Source: Calliphora vicina (Eukaryota > Arthropoda > Insecta > Diptera > Calliphoridae). Taken from it: a DNA stretch of 64,000 bases. This document shows positions 1 through 10,971 of this stretch, one piece after another. The notes below the pieces were generated by a model. That model was not told where the DNA came from. It saw only the letters and a list, made by a program, of their open reading frames with translations, and searched no databases. The translations under genes were made by a program, and so were the position numbers. The stretch covers positions 104,296,226-104,360,225 of the forward strand of contig NC_088780.1 of assembly GCF_958450345.1 (NCBI RefSeq). Reading direction: 5' to 3'. Within the stretch, counting starts at the first letter, position 1. Each line of letters opens with the position of its first letter.

Positions 1-190
1 GAACCAGACAGAATCACCAACATGCAAAATTAGCAGTATAGTGTAAAAATTTGATTTTACCACGCCCCTCCGCACACAGACCGAATACCAAAAATTTCAC
101 TTTACAGTATCACCCGCTAGACTTTTCTGAAGAATCGTTCGAGCCGTTTTTGAGTCCATACGGAACATACATAAACACATCCATTTTTAT
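1..190 (+). repeat. 3' tail of a non-LTR-like interspersed repeat, cut by the window edge
   Basis: The segment matches 43190-43384 closely: both run through a block reading roughly CGCCCCTCCGC, then ACAG-GTTACCCGCT, then a CCAGCCGTTTTTG block and a run ending in CATCCATTTTTATATAT. The other copy starts with ACTAGCTGAACCC, a start common to short insect retroposon-like repeats. No coding region is visible. The class (RTE/Proto2-like tail or a non-autonomous derivative) is inferred from these end features only. Confidence 0.5.
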
Positions 191-265
191 ATATTGATAC
201 TTATAAAAATCATTAATCTTTTCATTATATGTTGCTCTTAGATTATGTTTACCACATCTAGATCG

Positions 266-1770
266 CACAGTTGGGCAGAATCAAAATTTTTTTGGAAATG
301 AATCTGGAATTTCTAAACGGCTGGTCCGATCGGGATAAAATTTGACGTGGAGCGTAGCCAAGCAGTATTCGGTTTAAGTTAACAAAATGTACCCTACAAA
401 TGCATTTTTTTGTTTCCCATCATCTAGGTCTTGAAAAATCATGGTTGCGTGTGCTATTTATCTCTTATAATTTGCGTGTTATAGGCATTTCAAAATTGTA
501 ATTTTATAATGTTGCCATACTTTGGCCAGCTTTTTTAAAAATATAGTGCGTAATTTTGCATCAATTTTTTTTTTTAGTTAGACAACTAAATTACCTAAAA
601 TATACAAAATATTTCAGAGCAATATCAATTATCGATACAAAAATAAACGATTTTCAATCAAAAAAATTCAATAAATATTTTTTTTGGTTTTTTTGGCAAA
701 AATTATAAGGAGTGGTCGCAGAGCACAGAGAATTATATGGACCAAGCTAAGAAAAAAATAAAATTTTATCAAAATCGACCACGCCCAACGCCCACTGCCC
801 ATACAATCCACATGGATTTTTTCGCATAAAATTTTTTCTATCCAAGTAAAAGTCTAGAAATTTGGTACATATATTTTTTGAAACAAAAGAAGAACGCATG
901 CCGAGTTTCAATAAATTCAATCGGCCATGCCCACCGCCCACGAAACCCATACATAGATTAGAATTTTTTTGATATTTCGTTTATTATTCGACAACAAATT
1001 TTAAGTTTTCATCCTGTTCCGAAAACTTCCGAAAACTATTTTTTCTTTCAATCGAAACAAGACACTCCCAACTTTCATTTTATTAAAGAAACAGCTTGGG
1101 GGAAAGTGGGGCTACATTTTTTTCTCCATGGAAAATCAAAAATAAAATAATTTTTAGAGACTTATAGATTTGGGCATATCTTCTTAACGGTTTATGATAT
1201 CCCCATAATATTTTGTATTTATGTTAAAGGTAAATGGTATTATTAGGAAAATTATACATATATAAACCACTGAATTGCGTGAAAATATAAGTAAATTTTT
1301 GCTAACAACCTTGCATGGACTTTACAATTTTTTAAAAATAAAATAAAATTTTTCTTAAAACTATAAGTGTACATTTCATCTTTAAACATTTCTCTACAAA
1401 ACTGCATCATTTGATTTTTAAAATTGAGTATTTGAAAAATTTACTTTTTGACACCAAAATCCCTCTGTGTGCCCTTCGGAATTTGACCCAATTTTTATCA
1501 AAATTTCAACTTTGGGTCACATGTTCTAAAATCCCAAATCTGAAATCAGAAAATGGAAAGTAACTTTGGAAACCCTGATATGTTCCCTATTTATCCCTAA
1601 AGCATTTCCCCAGCCTCGGAGGAAATGTGGACCCTATAGGCAAAATTGTAGAAAATACCATTTTTGGGATTTTCGCTCCAATTTCTAGGAATTGCGGGAT
1701 TCCCTTTGACCTTTTGACAAGTTTTTTTTTACTTTTTGTTATTTAGAATGATAAATTGAAAAAAGTTTGA
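266..1770 (-). mobile_element. Transib-like non-autonomous element, longer copy, inverted relative to 38001-39282
   Basis: It starts CACAGTTGGGCAGAATC, matching the CACAGTGGGGCAGAATC terminus at 38001 and 39282. Positions 300-700 and 1486-1770 align with the reverse complement of 38380-39282. The intervening 700-1483 block is absent from that copy but is present alone at 35000-35823, so this is either a longer master form or an insertion. The heptamer has one change (CACAGTT) and the spacer to the A-rich block is 24 bp rather than 23. No transposase is visible. The opposite terminus is not found, so the right boundary is approximate. Confidence 0.6.
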
Positions 1771-2645
1771 AAATCACATATTACAGCCTAATGATCCTGC
1801 ATTGCAAAGCAGTTAATGGAATGGATTATTGAACACCAACAAGTGGAGCTTTTCTAATCTTCAAAATTGATACATTTGGGGTTTAGAGAACAGCAACATT
1901 AATGAAATTAATGCTTAAAAATTTAGAAAAAAAACAGAAACCTATTTGAATTCTTTTAAATTAAAAAAACTAAAAAGCAACAGATGCTAGTTTTATCTAT
2001 TGCCTATATGTATTTATACCACAAACTTTCAATACTTCAATTTAAGTAATTCAACTCAGCTGAGGCCTACCTCAACTTATTTTTTTTAATAAAAATAGCT
2101 ATTTTTATATACCATTATCCTGGATAAGCATCATTCTTCTATTTAATCTACATTTTATTGTTACTTCAAGATTTTTCCCAACACACAGGATTAGAGTTTT
2201 TTTTTTTCTTTATTTGCAATAGACAGAAAAAAAAACAAATTACAATGAATTTGGTATTTATCCAACCATACCCTACTAAACTCTTCTTTTGTAAAATTGA
2301 TAAAGAAGAAAAGAAAAGTTTAATTTAATTTCATTATTGTTAATGTTGCTTTATTTTTCTTTTTCTAATTTTTATATTTTCCTTTCTTTTGTTGAAAAGT
2401 TTTAAGTTTTCAATTTTCTGTAACACGTTGTAATGGCGGTAACACTAAATTGCCCTGATGATGCCATGGTTAAATGGACACCATCAAGCTTCTCTAATAC
2501 TTTTTGCTTTTTTACTGTTGCTTCTCAGAATAAATAGTACTACGTTGTTGCAGCATTTGCGCTGCAACTATTTTGAAGAACATTATAGAGGTTTGGAATC
2601 AAACATTAGATCAAATTTAGTTATTCTTATTCTTCCATTACTTAC
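1771..2645. other. Unassigned AT-rich sequence
   Basis: Poly-A/T tracts, a TTTTTTTTTTCTTT run near 2200 and no ORF of note. I recognise no repeat or gene here. The last 200 bases lie just downstream, on the minus strand, of the candidate exon at 2646-2733 and would be its intron. Confidence 0.4.
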
Positions 2646-2733
2646 TTTGTAAATGTGATTGCTGTTGTTGCTGCTGATGATGTTTGTGTTGCTGTTGTAA
2701 TAGTAGTTGTTGCCCTTGTTGCACATTAGCCAT
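2646..2733 (-). CDS. Candidate first coding exon, poly-glutamine N-terminus
   Basis: Read on the minus strand, an ATG at 2733 lies in a fly-like start context (AACAAAAC before ATG). It opens 29 codons beginning MANVQQGQQLLLQQQ, continuing with a histidine pair and six glutamines in mixed CAA/CAG codons and ending SHLQ. Immediately after comes GTAAGT, a consensus splice donor, leaving a phase-1 exon. A TAA lies upstream in frame near 2800, so the ATG is the likely start. If it is not spliced, the frame stops two codons later. Poly-Q starts are common in fly transcription and RNA-binding factors, but I cannot name a gene. The alternative is a non-coding TTG/CTG microsatellite; no downstream exon is visible in the window. 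Confidence 0.3.
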
Positions 2734-3356
2734 GTTTTGTTGTTGGACTTGATAGAAAAATAGTTGATGTCTGTCTCTCTGCGTGTATTTGTGAATGTCT
2801 TACATTTTCCTTATTTTCCTTTAACCACCAGCAGCTCAGAAAATACAAAAATTTCCACGTTTTTATTGGCTCTTTCTTCCCTCTCGGTCTCTCTAAAGCC
2901 TTTGGCTATCCTTTATTGTTAATGCATCAAGGAAATTTCTTTTCTAGACTCGTACGTCGCGTCGTCTTAGTTGGTGCAACAAATTTTAAAAAATATTACA
3001 ATTTTTTGCTATTTTCTTTTCTTGAGAATTTTAAATTGGTTGTATTTCATTCGTAATGCTGTGTGGCTGCTGTTGCAGATGCTACAAAAAATAATAAATA
3101 GAACTTTTTATTAAATATAATTGTTGACAAGGAAATGTAGCAAAACTACATTGGTTGTTGGTATGTGATAAGTTTAATTTTTTTGTTTTTTGTACTAAAC
3201 TGCAAATAAAGGCATCAAATCTAGATACATACCCTTTGGTAAATACAGATTAAAAAGTATAAAAGGAAATTGCAAACATGTTTGAAAATCTCTACAAATG
3301 TGTTTAAATATTGCAAGGATACGTGATGATCACATAATTGGGATTGAGGTGAGCTC
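2734..3356 (-). other. Possible 5' leader and promoter-side region of the 2646-2733 exon
   Basis: This stretch is visibly less repetitive than its surroundings and has a CpG-containing patch near 2950 (CGTACGTCGCGTCGTC), purine-rich GAGAGACCGAGAGGG on the minus strand near 2880, and no match to the repeat families found elsewhere. That would fit a transcribed leader of a minus-strand gene. There is no clear TATA box or initiator that I can defend. The region ends where the 8-bp satellite begins. Confidence 0.25.
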
Positions 3357-4180
3357 TTTATAACTTTATAACTTTAAAACTTTACAACTTTATAACATTA
3401 TAACTTTATAACTCTATAACTTTATAAATTTATAACTTTATAACTTTATAACTTTATAACTTTATAACTTTATAACTTTATAACTTTATAACTTTATAAC
3501 TTTATAACTTTATAACTTTATAACTTTATAACTTTATAACTTTATAACTTTATAACTTTATAACTTTATAACTTTATAACTTTATAACTTTATAACTTTA
3601 TAACTTTATAACTTTATAACTTTATAACTTTATAACTTTATAACTTTATAACTTTATAACTTTATAACTTTATAACTTTATAACTTTATAACTTTATAAC
3701 TTTATAACTTTATAACTTTATAACTTTATAACTTTATAACTTTATAACTTTATAACTTTATAACTTTATAACTTTATAACTTTATAACTTTATAACTTTA
3801 TAACTTTATAACTTTATAACTTTATAACTTTATAACTTTATAACTTTATAACTTTATAACTTTATAACTTTATAACTTTATAACTTTATAACTTTATAAC
3901 TTTATAACTTTATAACTTTATAACTTTATAACTTTATAACTTTATAACTTTATAACTTTATAACTTTATAACTTTATAACTTTATAACTTTATAACTTTA
4001 TAACTTTATAACTTTATAACTTTATAACTTTATAACTTTATAACTTTATAACTTTATAACTTTATAACTTTATAACTTTATAACTTTATAACTTTATAAC
4101 TTTATAACTTTATAACTTTATAACTTTATAACTTTATAACTTTATAACTTTATAACTTTATAACTTTATAACTTTATAAT
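3357..4180. repeat. 8-bp satellite array, unit TAACTTTA, about 103 copies
   Basis: From about 3430 to 4178 the unit is repeated without error. The first ~70 bp carry variants (TAAAACTT, TACAACTT, TAACATTA, TAACTCTA, TAAATTTA), while the right end stops abruptly after one C-to-T change (TATAATTTC). A degenerate left border with a homogeneous core is what slippage or unequal exchange within an array would leave. A read-assembly artefact in copy number cannot be excluded. Confidence 0.97.
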
Positions 4181-5481
4181 TTCAAATGGAATTACTGCAA
4201 TTTCATTTCAAAAACATTTCTTATATTACTCTAATTTATTTTTAATCCACGAGTTCTTTTTCAGTTTTATTTTTACATTTGTGTAATAACAATCACTACA
4301 GCAATTTAATTGACCATATTAATTTTACCATCTTATTACTACATAGTGGACTTTTACTAGCGCTTTTTTTTCGCTCAATTTTTGTTTCCTTTTAGGAAGT
4401 GTATTTTTTTTTTGGACTATTAACTGTTTTAGTTTCTCTTTTTCTTTTGCATCAATTCGTTGGTAGTTTTTTTTTGGTAAAACAGCAATAAAATTTCAAT
4501 TTAAGTTGTTTGATTTAAATGTTTTTTTGAAAATAAATTTACGTCTACTGTCATGTAAACAAAGTTTCTCTGGAAAAAAGATATTTAGAAATCTGTAGGC
4601 GTATAAGTAACATGAATTTTACACCCATTTGAAACGTATAAAGAAAATGAAGAGAAACTAAAGGAAATGAAATGAAAATGGTTTAAAAAATTTCTAATAA
4701 AACCACAAATGCTAATTTGAGCCCAAAAGTGACTTGAAAAAAAATAAAAAAAAGTTAATTTTTTTTTTGTTTTAGGGTCAACATCCATTATATGATTGTT
4801 AAAGTTTTGAAATGAAATTTTGGCTTACTTTCGAGAATGTTGTAATTAATTTACTTTTAATCCATTTTGGTCAGATTGGCTTAAGTGCAACTTATTTCCT
4901 TTTTATTTGCTTTCTTTTTCTGTGTTTTTTTTTAAAGTTCATAAGAATTTTATAGTTATTTTTGTTTAAGTAAAAAGAAGATTATTCAGTTTGTATTAAG
5001 GTGATATTCACATTATTCGTAGGACGATTTGTTTAAAATTTTTGTGAAGTTATTTTTACTCTACAAATGCTATTTCAATATTTATACAAACTGTTCATTA
5101 ACAACAATAAACCAAAACCAACATCTGAAATGTTTGTGTTTTCCCCCAAATACCCTAAATTCATGGTTAAGATTTTCTTTTTCTTATTCTTCACCTGTTT
5201 GCTAAACACTTCTCACCCAACATTATGGTTAATTTCTTAAAATAACTATTTAACACCATCTCTGTAAAAAATTCTATAAAAATCTTGATGTTGTTTGGTG
5301 TAAACCTTGATAATGTGGTCTTAGAATTTTATATTTTTTTTTGTATGTAGTTTTTCTGGTAAAATGGATAATAAAGTAATTATTTTCATTACAAAAAAAA
5401 TGTGTTGGTGTGTACCCAGCCAGCAATTCAGTTTTAAAAATGTTTCAAGTTTGTTTCGAAAAAATGTTATTCAGCATATAG
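4181..5481. other. Unassigned AT-rich sequence between two arrays
   Basis: No ORF with coding character and no recognised repeat. There are long T tracts, and short tracts such as GTGTTGGTGTGTACCCAGCCAGC near 5400 hint at decayed repeats. The next recognisable sequence is the Helitron-like start at 5482. Confidence 0.4.
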
Positions 5482-5797
5482 AACAAATAAGAAAGTATAG
5501 TCGGTCAAGCCCCACCATATGATACGCTACACTGTAAAAAACTTTTTCTCTTAAAATTTCAATAATTTATTTTCGAAAGTGAATTTTGTATGGGATCTAT
5601 GACTTATTTGTGTGTATTTTTTTCTGCATACCAACATTTTTAAGAGTTTTATCCGCGTTAAATAATAGATCTGCAAAAAATGTTTAAGTGTGATTTACAA
5701 AAAGAGCCAGTCAGACGGACGGACATCGTTAATTCGACTCAGAAGGTGATACTGACTAATATTTTTGAACATTATAATCATCAGCACAAAAGCATAA
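5482..5797 (+). mobile_element. Helitron-like (mini-me/DINE-1-type) element, family A, 3' end replaced by satellite
   Basis: Starts AACAAATAAGAAAGTATAG then GTCGGTCAAGCCCCACC, the family-A head. A short body follows, then CAGACGGACGGACATCG and the tail up to AGCATAA. In other copies that tail continues TACCCTCCCCACTATGG and a closing hairpin; here it runs straight into the 8-bp array. Most of the internal 153-bp units are deleted. Assignment to mini-me/DINE-1-type Helentron derivatives is from the GTCY-type tract, the head hairpin and the terminal hairpin. Confidence 0.75.
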
Positions 5798-6257
5798 CTT
5801 AATAACTTTATAATTTTATAATTTTATAATTTTATAATTTTATAATTTTATAATTTTATAATTTTATAATTTTATAATTTTATAATTTTATAATTTTATA
5901 ATTTTATAATTTTATAATTTTATAATTTTATAATTTTATAATTTTATAATTTTATAATTTTATAATTTTATAATTTTATAATTTTATAATTTTATAATTT
6001 TATAATTTTATAATTTTATAATTTTATAATTTTATAATTTTATAATTTTATAATTTTATAATTTTATAATTTTATAATTTTATAATTTTATAATTTTATA
6101 ATTTTATAATTTTATAATTTTATAATTTTATAATTTTATAATTTTATAATTTTATAATTTTATAATTTTATAATTTTATAATTTTATAATTTTATAATTT
6201 TATAATTTTATAATTTTATAATTTTATAATTTTTATAATTTTTTAACTTTATAACTA
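5798..6257. repeat. 8-bp satellite array, unit TAATTTTA, about 57 copies
   Basis: A nearly perfect array of TATAATTT units. It differs from the 3357-4180 array by one base (C to T). Both edges, at 5803-5813 and 6243-6254, carry the TAACTTTA form of the other array, so the T variant has probably spread through the middle of an originally C-type array. One unit near 6230 has an extra T. Confidence 0.97.
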
Positions 6258-7428
6258 TACAAATATTTACAACAATATTGATCAAATATTTCATAATAAT
6301 GAACTAATATTGTCAAATTATATAAACTGAGGCTTGTTTATTTTAATAATTATTTCAATTAAGGAAAATAAAATATCGATTTTTTATTTTTTACGTTTTT
6401 TCGTCAAATATTTCAACAACAGATGACATTAAAATTCATAATCATGTTCTTCTGCTTTATTTTAAAATGTAAACTGTCAAAAAACCAGAAGTTTTAGTAT
6501 CAAAAATTCGATAATACTGCAAATTCTTCATGTAACATTTTTTTCTTTTAAATGCTTAATAACATTTTTTCGACACGAAGTTGAAAAATTTTAGTGTTTA
6601 TATCGAAAATATAACTTCCAATTGTTGGCAGGGAATACATGAGTATTTGTGTTCATTAGAAGAGGGTTCTAATTTCAAGAGATTCTTTCTTGTACAATAA
6701 AAACAAAACAAAAATGTTGGTTGTTACGTCATTACATGAATAATGAATGAAATAAACAAGAACAACGACAGCAAAACCAAAATCAAACAACAAAAACAAA
6801 GTAAATAAGAACGACCATTTACGACTGAAGAAAAAAGAAAATTAAACGAACGAGAATCAGTATTAGTTTTGGTGTATTGCCAACATACGAGCAGCAAATA
6901 CGAAGGACCATTTAACTTGTAATTCATTTAGAGAAATAATTATTATTGTTGTTGTTGTTGGCTGGCATACATTTGAAATCAAAAGTTAATGAAAAAGTAA
7001 CAAAGAACAAGGAGATGGCAGATTGAGAACCACAATGAAGAAGAGAAAACTAAAGAATAAAGAATGGAAAATTAAAAACAAATTCGAATACTATATACAC
7101 GCCAATGTACACACATATGTATATACAAATGGTGCATGAGTGTAAAGGAGAAACCGAAAATAATTCAAGCATAAATCGAAGTGTCTGAAATTGGCCGGGA
7201 ATTTGTACTTGTGTTTGGTATCGTCGGAAAACTAATTAATTGTATAATACTTTGACATTACAATGGGAGTAATGAAAATGGAACTTTTGGGTAAACTTTA
7301 ATACATGTATAATGTATTAAATATAAACTAATAATGTCATCTAGTTACATTTGACGACTGCTTGTGATCAGTCAATATATCAATATCAAATACGCTTTTA
7401 ACCAATATATGTATGTAAATCAATGGTC
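6258..7428. other. Unassigned AT-rich island with CAA-rich strings
   Basis: 6700-7190 is enriched in AACAACAA and AAGAACAACGACAGC strings on the plus strand and TTGTTGTTG at 6945, the texture of fly intron or leader sequence. No ORF with convincing coding character. No known repeat is recognised until the Helitron-like head at 7429. Confidence 0.35.
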
Positions 7429-8866
7429 AACAAGTAAGAGACTATATTCGGTTGTGCCGAATCTTATATGGATACTAGTGTGTCGCAAAAAAAGTTTTTT
7501 TTTTCTTATTTTCATGGGTGCTCAAGCATAATTTAAAAGCTTATAGGGTAGAGTATTTTTGAGATTTTTTTCAGATTTTTCGGAAGTGGTTTAGAGGTCG
7601 CTCAAATCGAGTTTTTGTCAAAAATCGGGTTTTTCGCAATTTCAAATATAAAATTTGATACAAGCTTTTCTATTGCCAATTGGAATATATAACGATCGGT
7701 CCATAATTAGTCATAGCTTCCATACAAAGCCCACTTCCGAAAATCATTTTAACGAGCACAAATCTCTAAAAAATGTTCGTACATTTAAAAAAAAACTAAT
7801 AAAAGAAAATTGTTGTCCCTAAGTTATTAAGAATTGACTTATCTTTCAAACTGCATTGTTATTTTTTTTTCATTTTCATAAAATATTTAGATGTTATAAA
7901 GCCTTACTTACAAAATTTATGGAAAAATTATGAAAAATTGTAATGTAGGGCACCTTAGTAAGCCAATTCATTGCAAAAACTAAAATTGTTTGGACAGAGA
8001 AATAAAGTTCGGACATTTTACTTTTAAACTGTGTCCTCAAAAGTAATGAAAATCGTGGGTCTTGACAAAGTTATGAAGAAAACTCAAAAAAAGGCCGAAA
8101 GCCCAGATTTTTTGCAAAAACTCGACTTGAGCGAACTCTAAACCTCTTCCGAAAAATCTAAAAAAAATCTGAAAAATACTTTACCCTATAAGCTTTCAAA
8201 TTATGCTCGAGCCCCAACAAAAAATTTTTTTTGGGACACCATAATGGATACCCTCACCAAATTATACTTTAAAATGATTTTTTTTAATATTTTTAGGTAA
8301 AAAAAATAAATTTTTTTTTCGAAATTGTTTCTTAAATTTTTTTTAATTTTTCAAAATTTTTTATTTTGGAAAAAGATTTAAGAGAAAAATTTGTTTTTGG
8401 TTAAAAAAAAATTCGGGTTAAACATTTTTTTTCACGATTTTGACCTATTGTAGTTCCAACTTACTATAGCCTTATATATATCGTTCCAATGGAATTTGAA
8501 ATATATATCATTAGATATCCATATTGTCTATATTAATGACTTAGTAATACAGACATAGATAAAAAATCGAGGTTGTCCTTTATTATTTCCTTATATCTCT
8601 GCCATTTGTGGGCGGATTTGGTCGATTTTTAATAGCAACAGAGCCGGAATATTGATGAATGAATCATGTATGTAAGTTATTTGGGGGCTATGGAAAGTTC
8701 ATTTCAACATACAGACGGACAGACGGACAGACAGACATGGCTATATCGACTTCGATATCTATAACAATCCAGAATATACATACATATATACTTTGTGGGG
8801 TCACAAATGAAAAATGTAGAAATTACAAACTGAATAACAAACTTACCCTTGCCACTCATGGTGAAA
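7429..8866 (+). mobile_element. Helitron-like element, family B, interrupted by a nested element
   Basis: The head reads AACAAGTAAGAGACTATATT with the hairpin ATTCGGTTGTGCCGAAT; the body resumes at 8251 with CCCTCACCAAATTATAC. It contains the conserved ATCATTAGATATCCATATTG block, CAGACGGACAGACGGAC and the tail CCCTTGCCACTCATGGTG. The terminal GAAGGGTATA is degraded to GAAAATTA. A 769-bp element sits at 7475-8243. Family-B copies occur at ten or more places in the window. Confidence 0.85.
7475..8243. mobile_element. Non-autonomous element with ~140-bp terminal inverted repeats
   Basis: The left arm, from 7480, starts GTGTCGCAAAAAAAG and the right arm ends GGGACACCATA; about 140 bp at each end are inverted copies, including GCTTATAGGGTA and TTTTTCGGAAG blocks. 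The heptamer ATGGATA flanks both sides (7468-7474 and 8244-8250), suggesting a 7-8 bp target duplication inside family B. An alternative reading, TA duplication with ends GTGTGTCGC/GGGACACCA, cannot be excluded, so the superfamily (hAT versus Tc1/mariner) is open. No coding capacity. Confidence 0.7.
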
Positions 8867-8882
8867 ATTAATTTTTATTAAA

Positions 8883-9630
8883 AACAAGTAAGAAAGTATG
8901 GTCGGTCAAGCCCGACCATATAATACCCTACACTAAGTAAAAGAGCAAAAAAAATTTTTCTTTTAAAAATTCAATAATTTATATTTTTGAGTGATTTTCG
9001 GAAGTGGGCCTTATATGGGAAATATGACCAATTATGGACCGATCACCATGAAATTAGGTCGTGTGATTTATGTCTATATTAAAGTTAACTATGTTGAATT
9101 TTGTGTGTTTACCAACATTTTTAAGCGATTTATGCACGTTAAAGTGATTTTCGGAAGCGGGTCTATATGAGAGCTATGACTAATTATGGACCGATCGTAA
9201 CAAAATTTGGTGACATGAATTTTGTGTATATAAAACTTATTTGGAGCGGAATTTGTGGAGATACATATATAAATTAAACATTTATGACCGATAAAGTCCA
9301 ATTTCGGGAGGACATTTGTATGGGGGCTATATGAAATAATGGACCGATTTCAGCCAGTTTCAATAGGGTTCGTCCTTGGGCCGAAAAAATTATATGTACC
9401 AAATTTTATCGAAATATATTCAAAATTGCGACCTGTACTTTGCGCACAAGGTTTACATGGACAGCCAACCAGACGGACGGACGGACGGACGGACGAACAT
9501 CGTTTAATCGACTCAGAAAGTGATTCTAAGTCGATCGGTATACTTTAAGGTGCTAGACAAATATTTTTGGACGTTACAAACATCTGCACAAACGCATAAT
9601 ACCCTCCCCACTATGGTGGTGTAGGGTATA
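8883..9630 (+). mobile_element. Helitron-like element, family A, full length
   Basis: It runs from AACAAGTAAGAAAGTATGG, with the self-complementary head GGTCGGTCAAGCCCGACC, to the terminal hairpin CCCTCCCCACTATGGTGG-TGTAGGGTATA. The body has three ATGGG(A/G)GCTA modules at 9015, 9167 and 9320, spaced 152-153 bp, then (GGAC)n at 9473-9493 and a conserved block CATCGTTTAATCGACTCAG. It encodes no protein. Its position 16 bp after a family-B element suggests a favoured target. Confidence 0.88.
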
Positions 9631-10317
9631 AAAATAGCAGGGAAAATATTTGGTGAAAAAATCTAGGTAGCCGTTTGTGAGCCGAGATATAAGCTAATAT
9701 CTACTGCTAAATAAAACAAAGTGTGTGTGAGATATGGAAACTTTTTAATCGTATGAAATGACTATCGATGCCATTACATATGGATTATAGCATCGTGTTA
9801 ATGTTCGCCATCATCACCTCCACATTAGATGACCATGCCCTAAAATTTATCGTGCAAAATGTACAATGAGCTACGTAACACGTAGCACTGTCCTGTTAAA
9901 TCCACATGGGATGCATTGTACGCTCTTATATCTCATGTGGATTGGTATCGTTTCAAATATGAAAATTTTGTTTGTTAAAATGGGCATCGCCGTAAAATTG
10001 GGGAAACACGCGAAACGTTGCCCGAACGGAGTATCCATTTTGATAAAACAGAATAAGCGGCAGAAAATTCGACAGATGTTGCTTCAACAATATGGCCGCT
10101 ATCAACTGTTAAAGTACGGAAGTCCCCATTACCCTTTTATAACTTCTGATTTAAGAGAAACTTTTTGACACTTTTTTGTGTATTGCAACTCTTAAAGATT
10201 TACTTAGACGTATGAGTTTTTATATATGTAAATATCTATGTATATAATTCATATCAATCATACGCCACCTATAACAAACTTGTTTTTCTTATTGGCACTT
10301 AATGTTGCTATTTATTC
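9631..10317. other. Unassigned sequence with a 100-codon ORF (9866-10168, +)
   Basis: The ORF starts MSYVTRSTVLLNPHGMH and ends SDLRETF. It is open for 300 bp in an AT-rich setting, which is longer than expected by chance, and has moderate base composition. Another frame reads as if it too had coding texture (a WDALYALISHVDWYRFKYEN string), which suggests a decayed transposon protein rather than a live gene. I recognise neither. Confidence 0.3.
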
Positions 10318-10378
10318 GATTTTTCTCTTGTTTGAATAAAACGAATAATTCGAATAAGAGATTTTAACTTCTTGAAAT
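10318..10378 (-). repeat. Fragment of the hAT-like element end
   Basis: Sixty bases match, in reverse complement, the subterminal region near 14535-14595 of the hAT relic at 13178-14606, including AAAACGAATAATTCGAATAA and AGATTTTAACTTCTTG. Confidence 0.6.
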
Positions 10379-10588
10379 AATTTAAATTAAACAAAGAATT
10401 AAATAGTTAAAATTTTAAAATTATAATTGTTCTTCTGAGAAAACGATGGATATATTAATTATTGGTATGAATACTTGTTTAAAACCACAATCTTCAGAGC
10501 ATCTAGCTTGCGACATACTTTTTAAATTCGCCAATATTTTGGTCGTCCTGTAAAGTAGCATCCAACCATAATTTTCATATTCTAATAA

Positions 10589-10971
10589 CCCAGCAGTTAA
10601 GCTAGCAAGTAAGTAGTAAATGTATCCCTTATAGGCAGTAAATGTCAATTATGTCTGATCACTTGGCAGACTCCATTTGACACGTATGTGCTATTTGTAA
10701 TGCAGAGAGAAGACAAGTGGTTACTTTATACATCACATGTAATCTAGCATAAAGACAATTGTCACATACTCGTATCTAAGTAATCAATAGTGTAGTAACT
10801 TAAACGTTAATTGTGTAGTGCATTTGTCTCTAAGTAATCCAAAAGTGTTAATTAACCCCTTTAACATGCACGTGTTAAAATAACTACTCACGTAGGTTGT
10901 TATGTAACTAGTTGTCACCCTAAATGGTAGGTAAAATCACTAGTTCAAGACAGTCTCCTAGAACTGCTGGG
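10589..10971. mobile_element. CCCAGCAG-family TIR element, short copy
   Basis: Begins CCCAGCAGTTAAGC and ends CTAGAACTGCTGGG. The terminal consensus over several copies is CCCAGCAGTTCTGGGTGACT, itself partly palindromic. The interior near the right end (AACTACTCACGTAGG ... AAAATCACTAGTTCAAGACAG) matches the right ends of the copies at 12583-16380 and 18221-19330, so the short copy is an internal deletion. A copy at 19410 is flanked by TA on both sides, pointing to a Tc1/mariner-like non-autonomous family; the class is an inference. No ORF. Confidence 0.7.

Noticed and set aside
3357..4180. Regular array that could be mistaken for a CRISPR
   Set aside because: The 8-bp units are contiguous with no spacers; it is a simple satellite.
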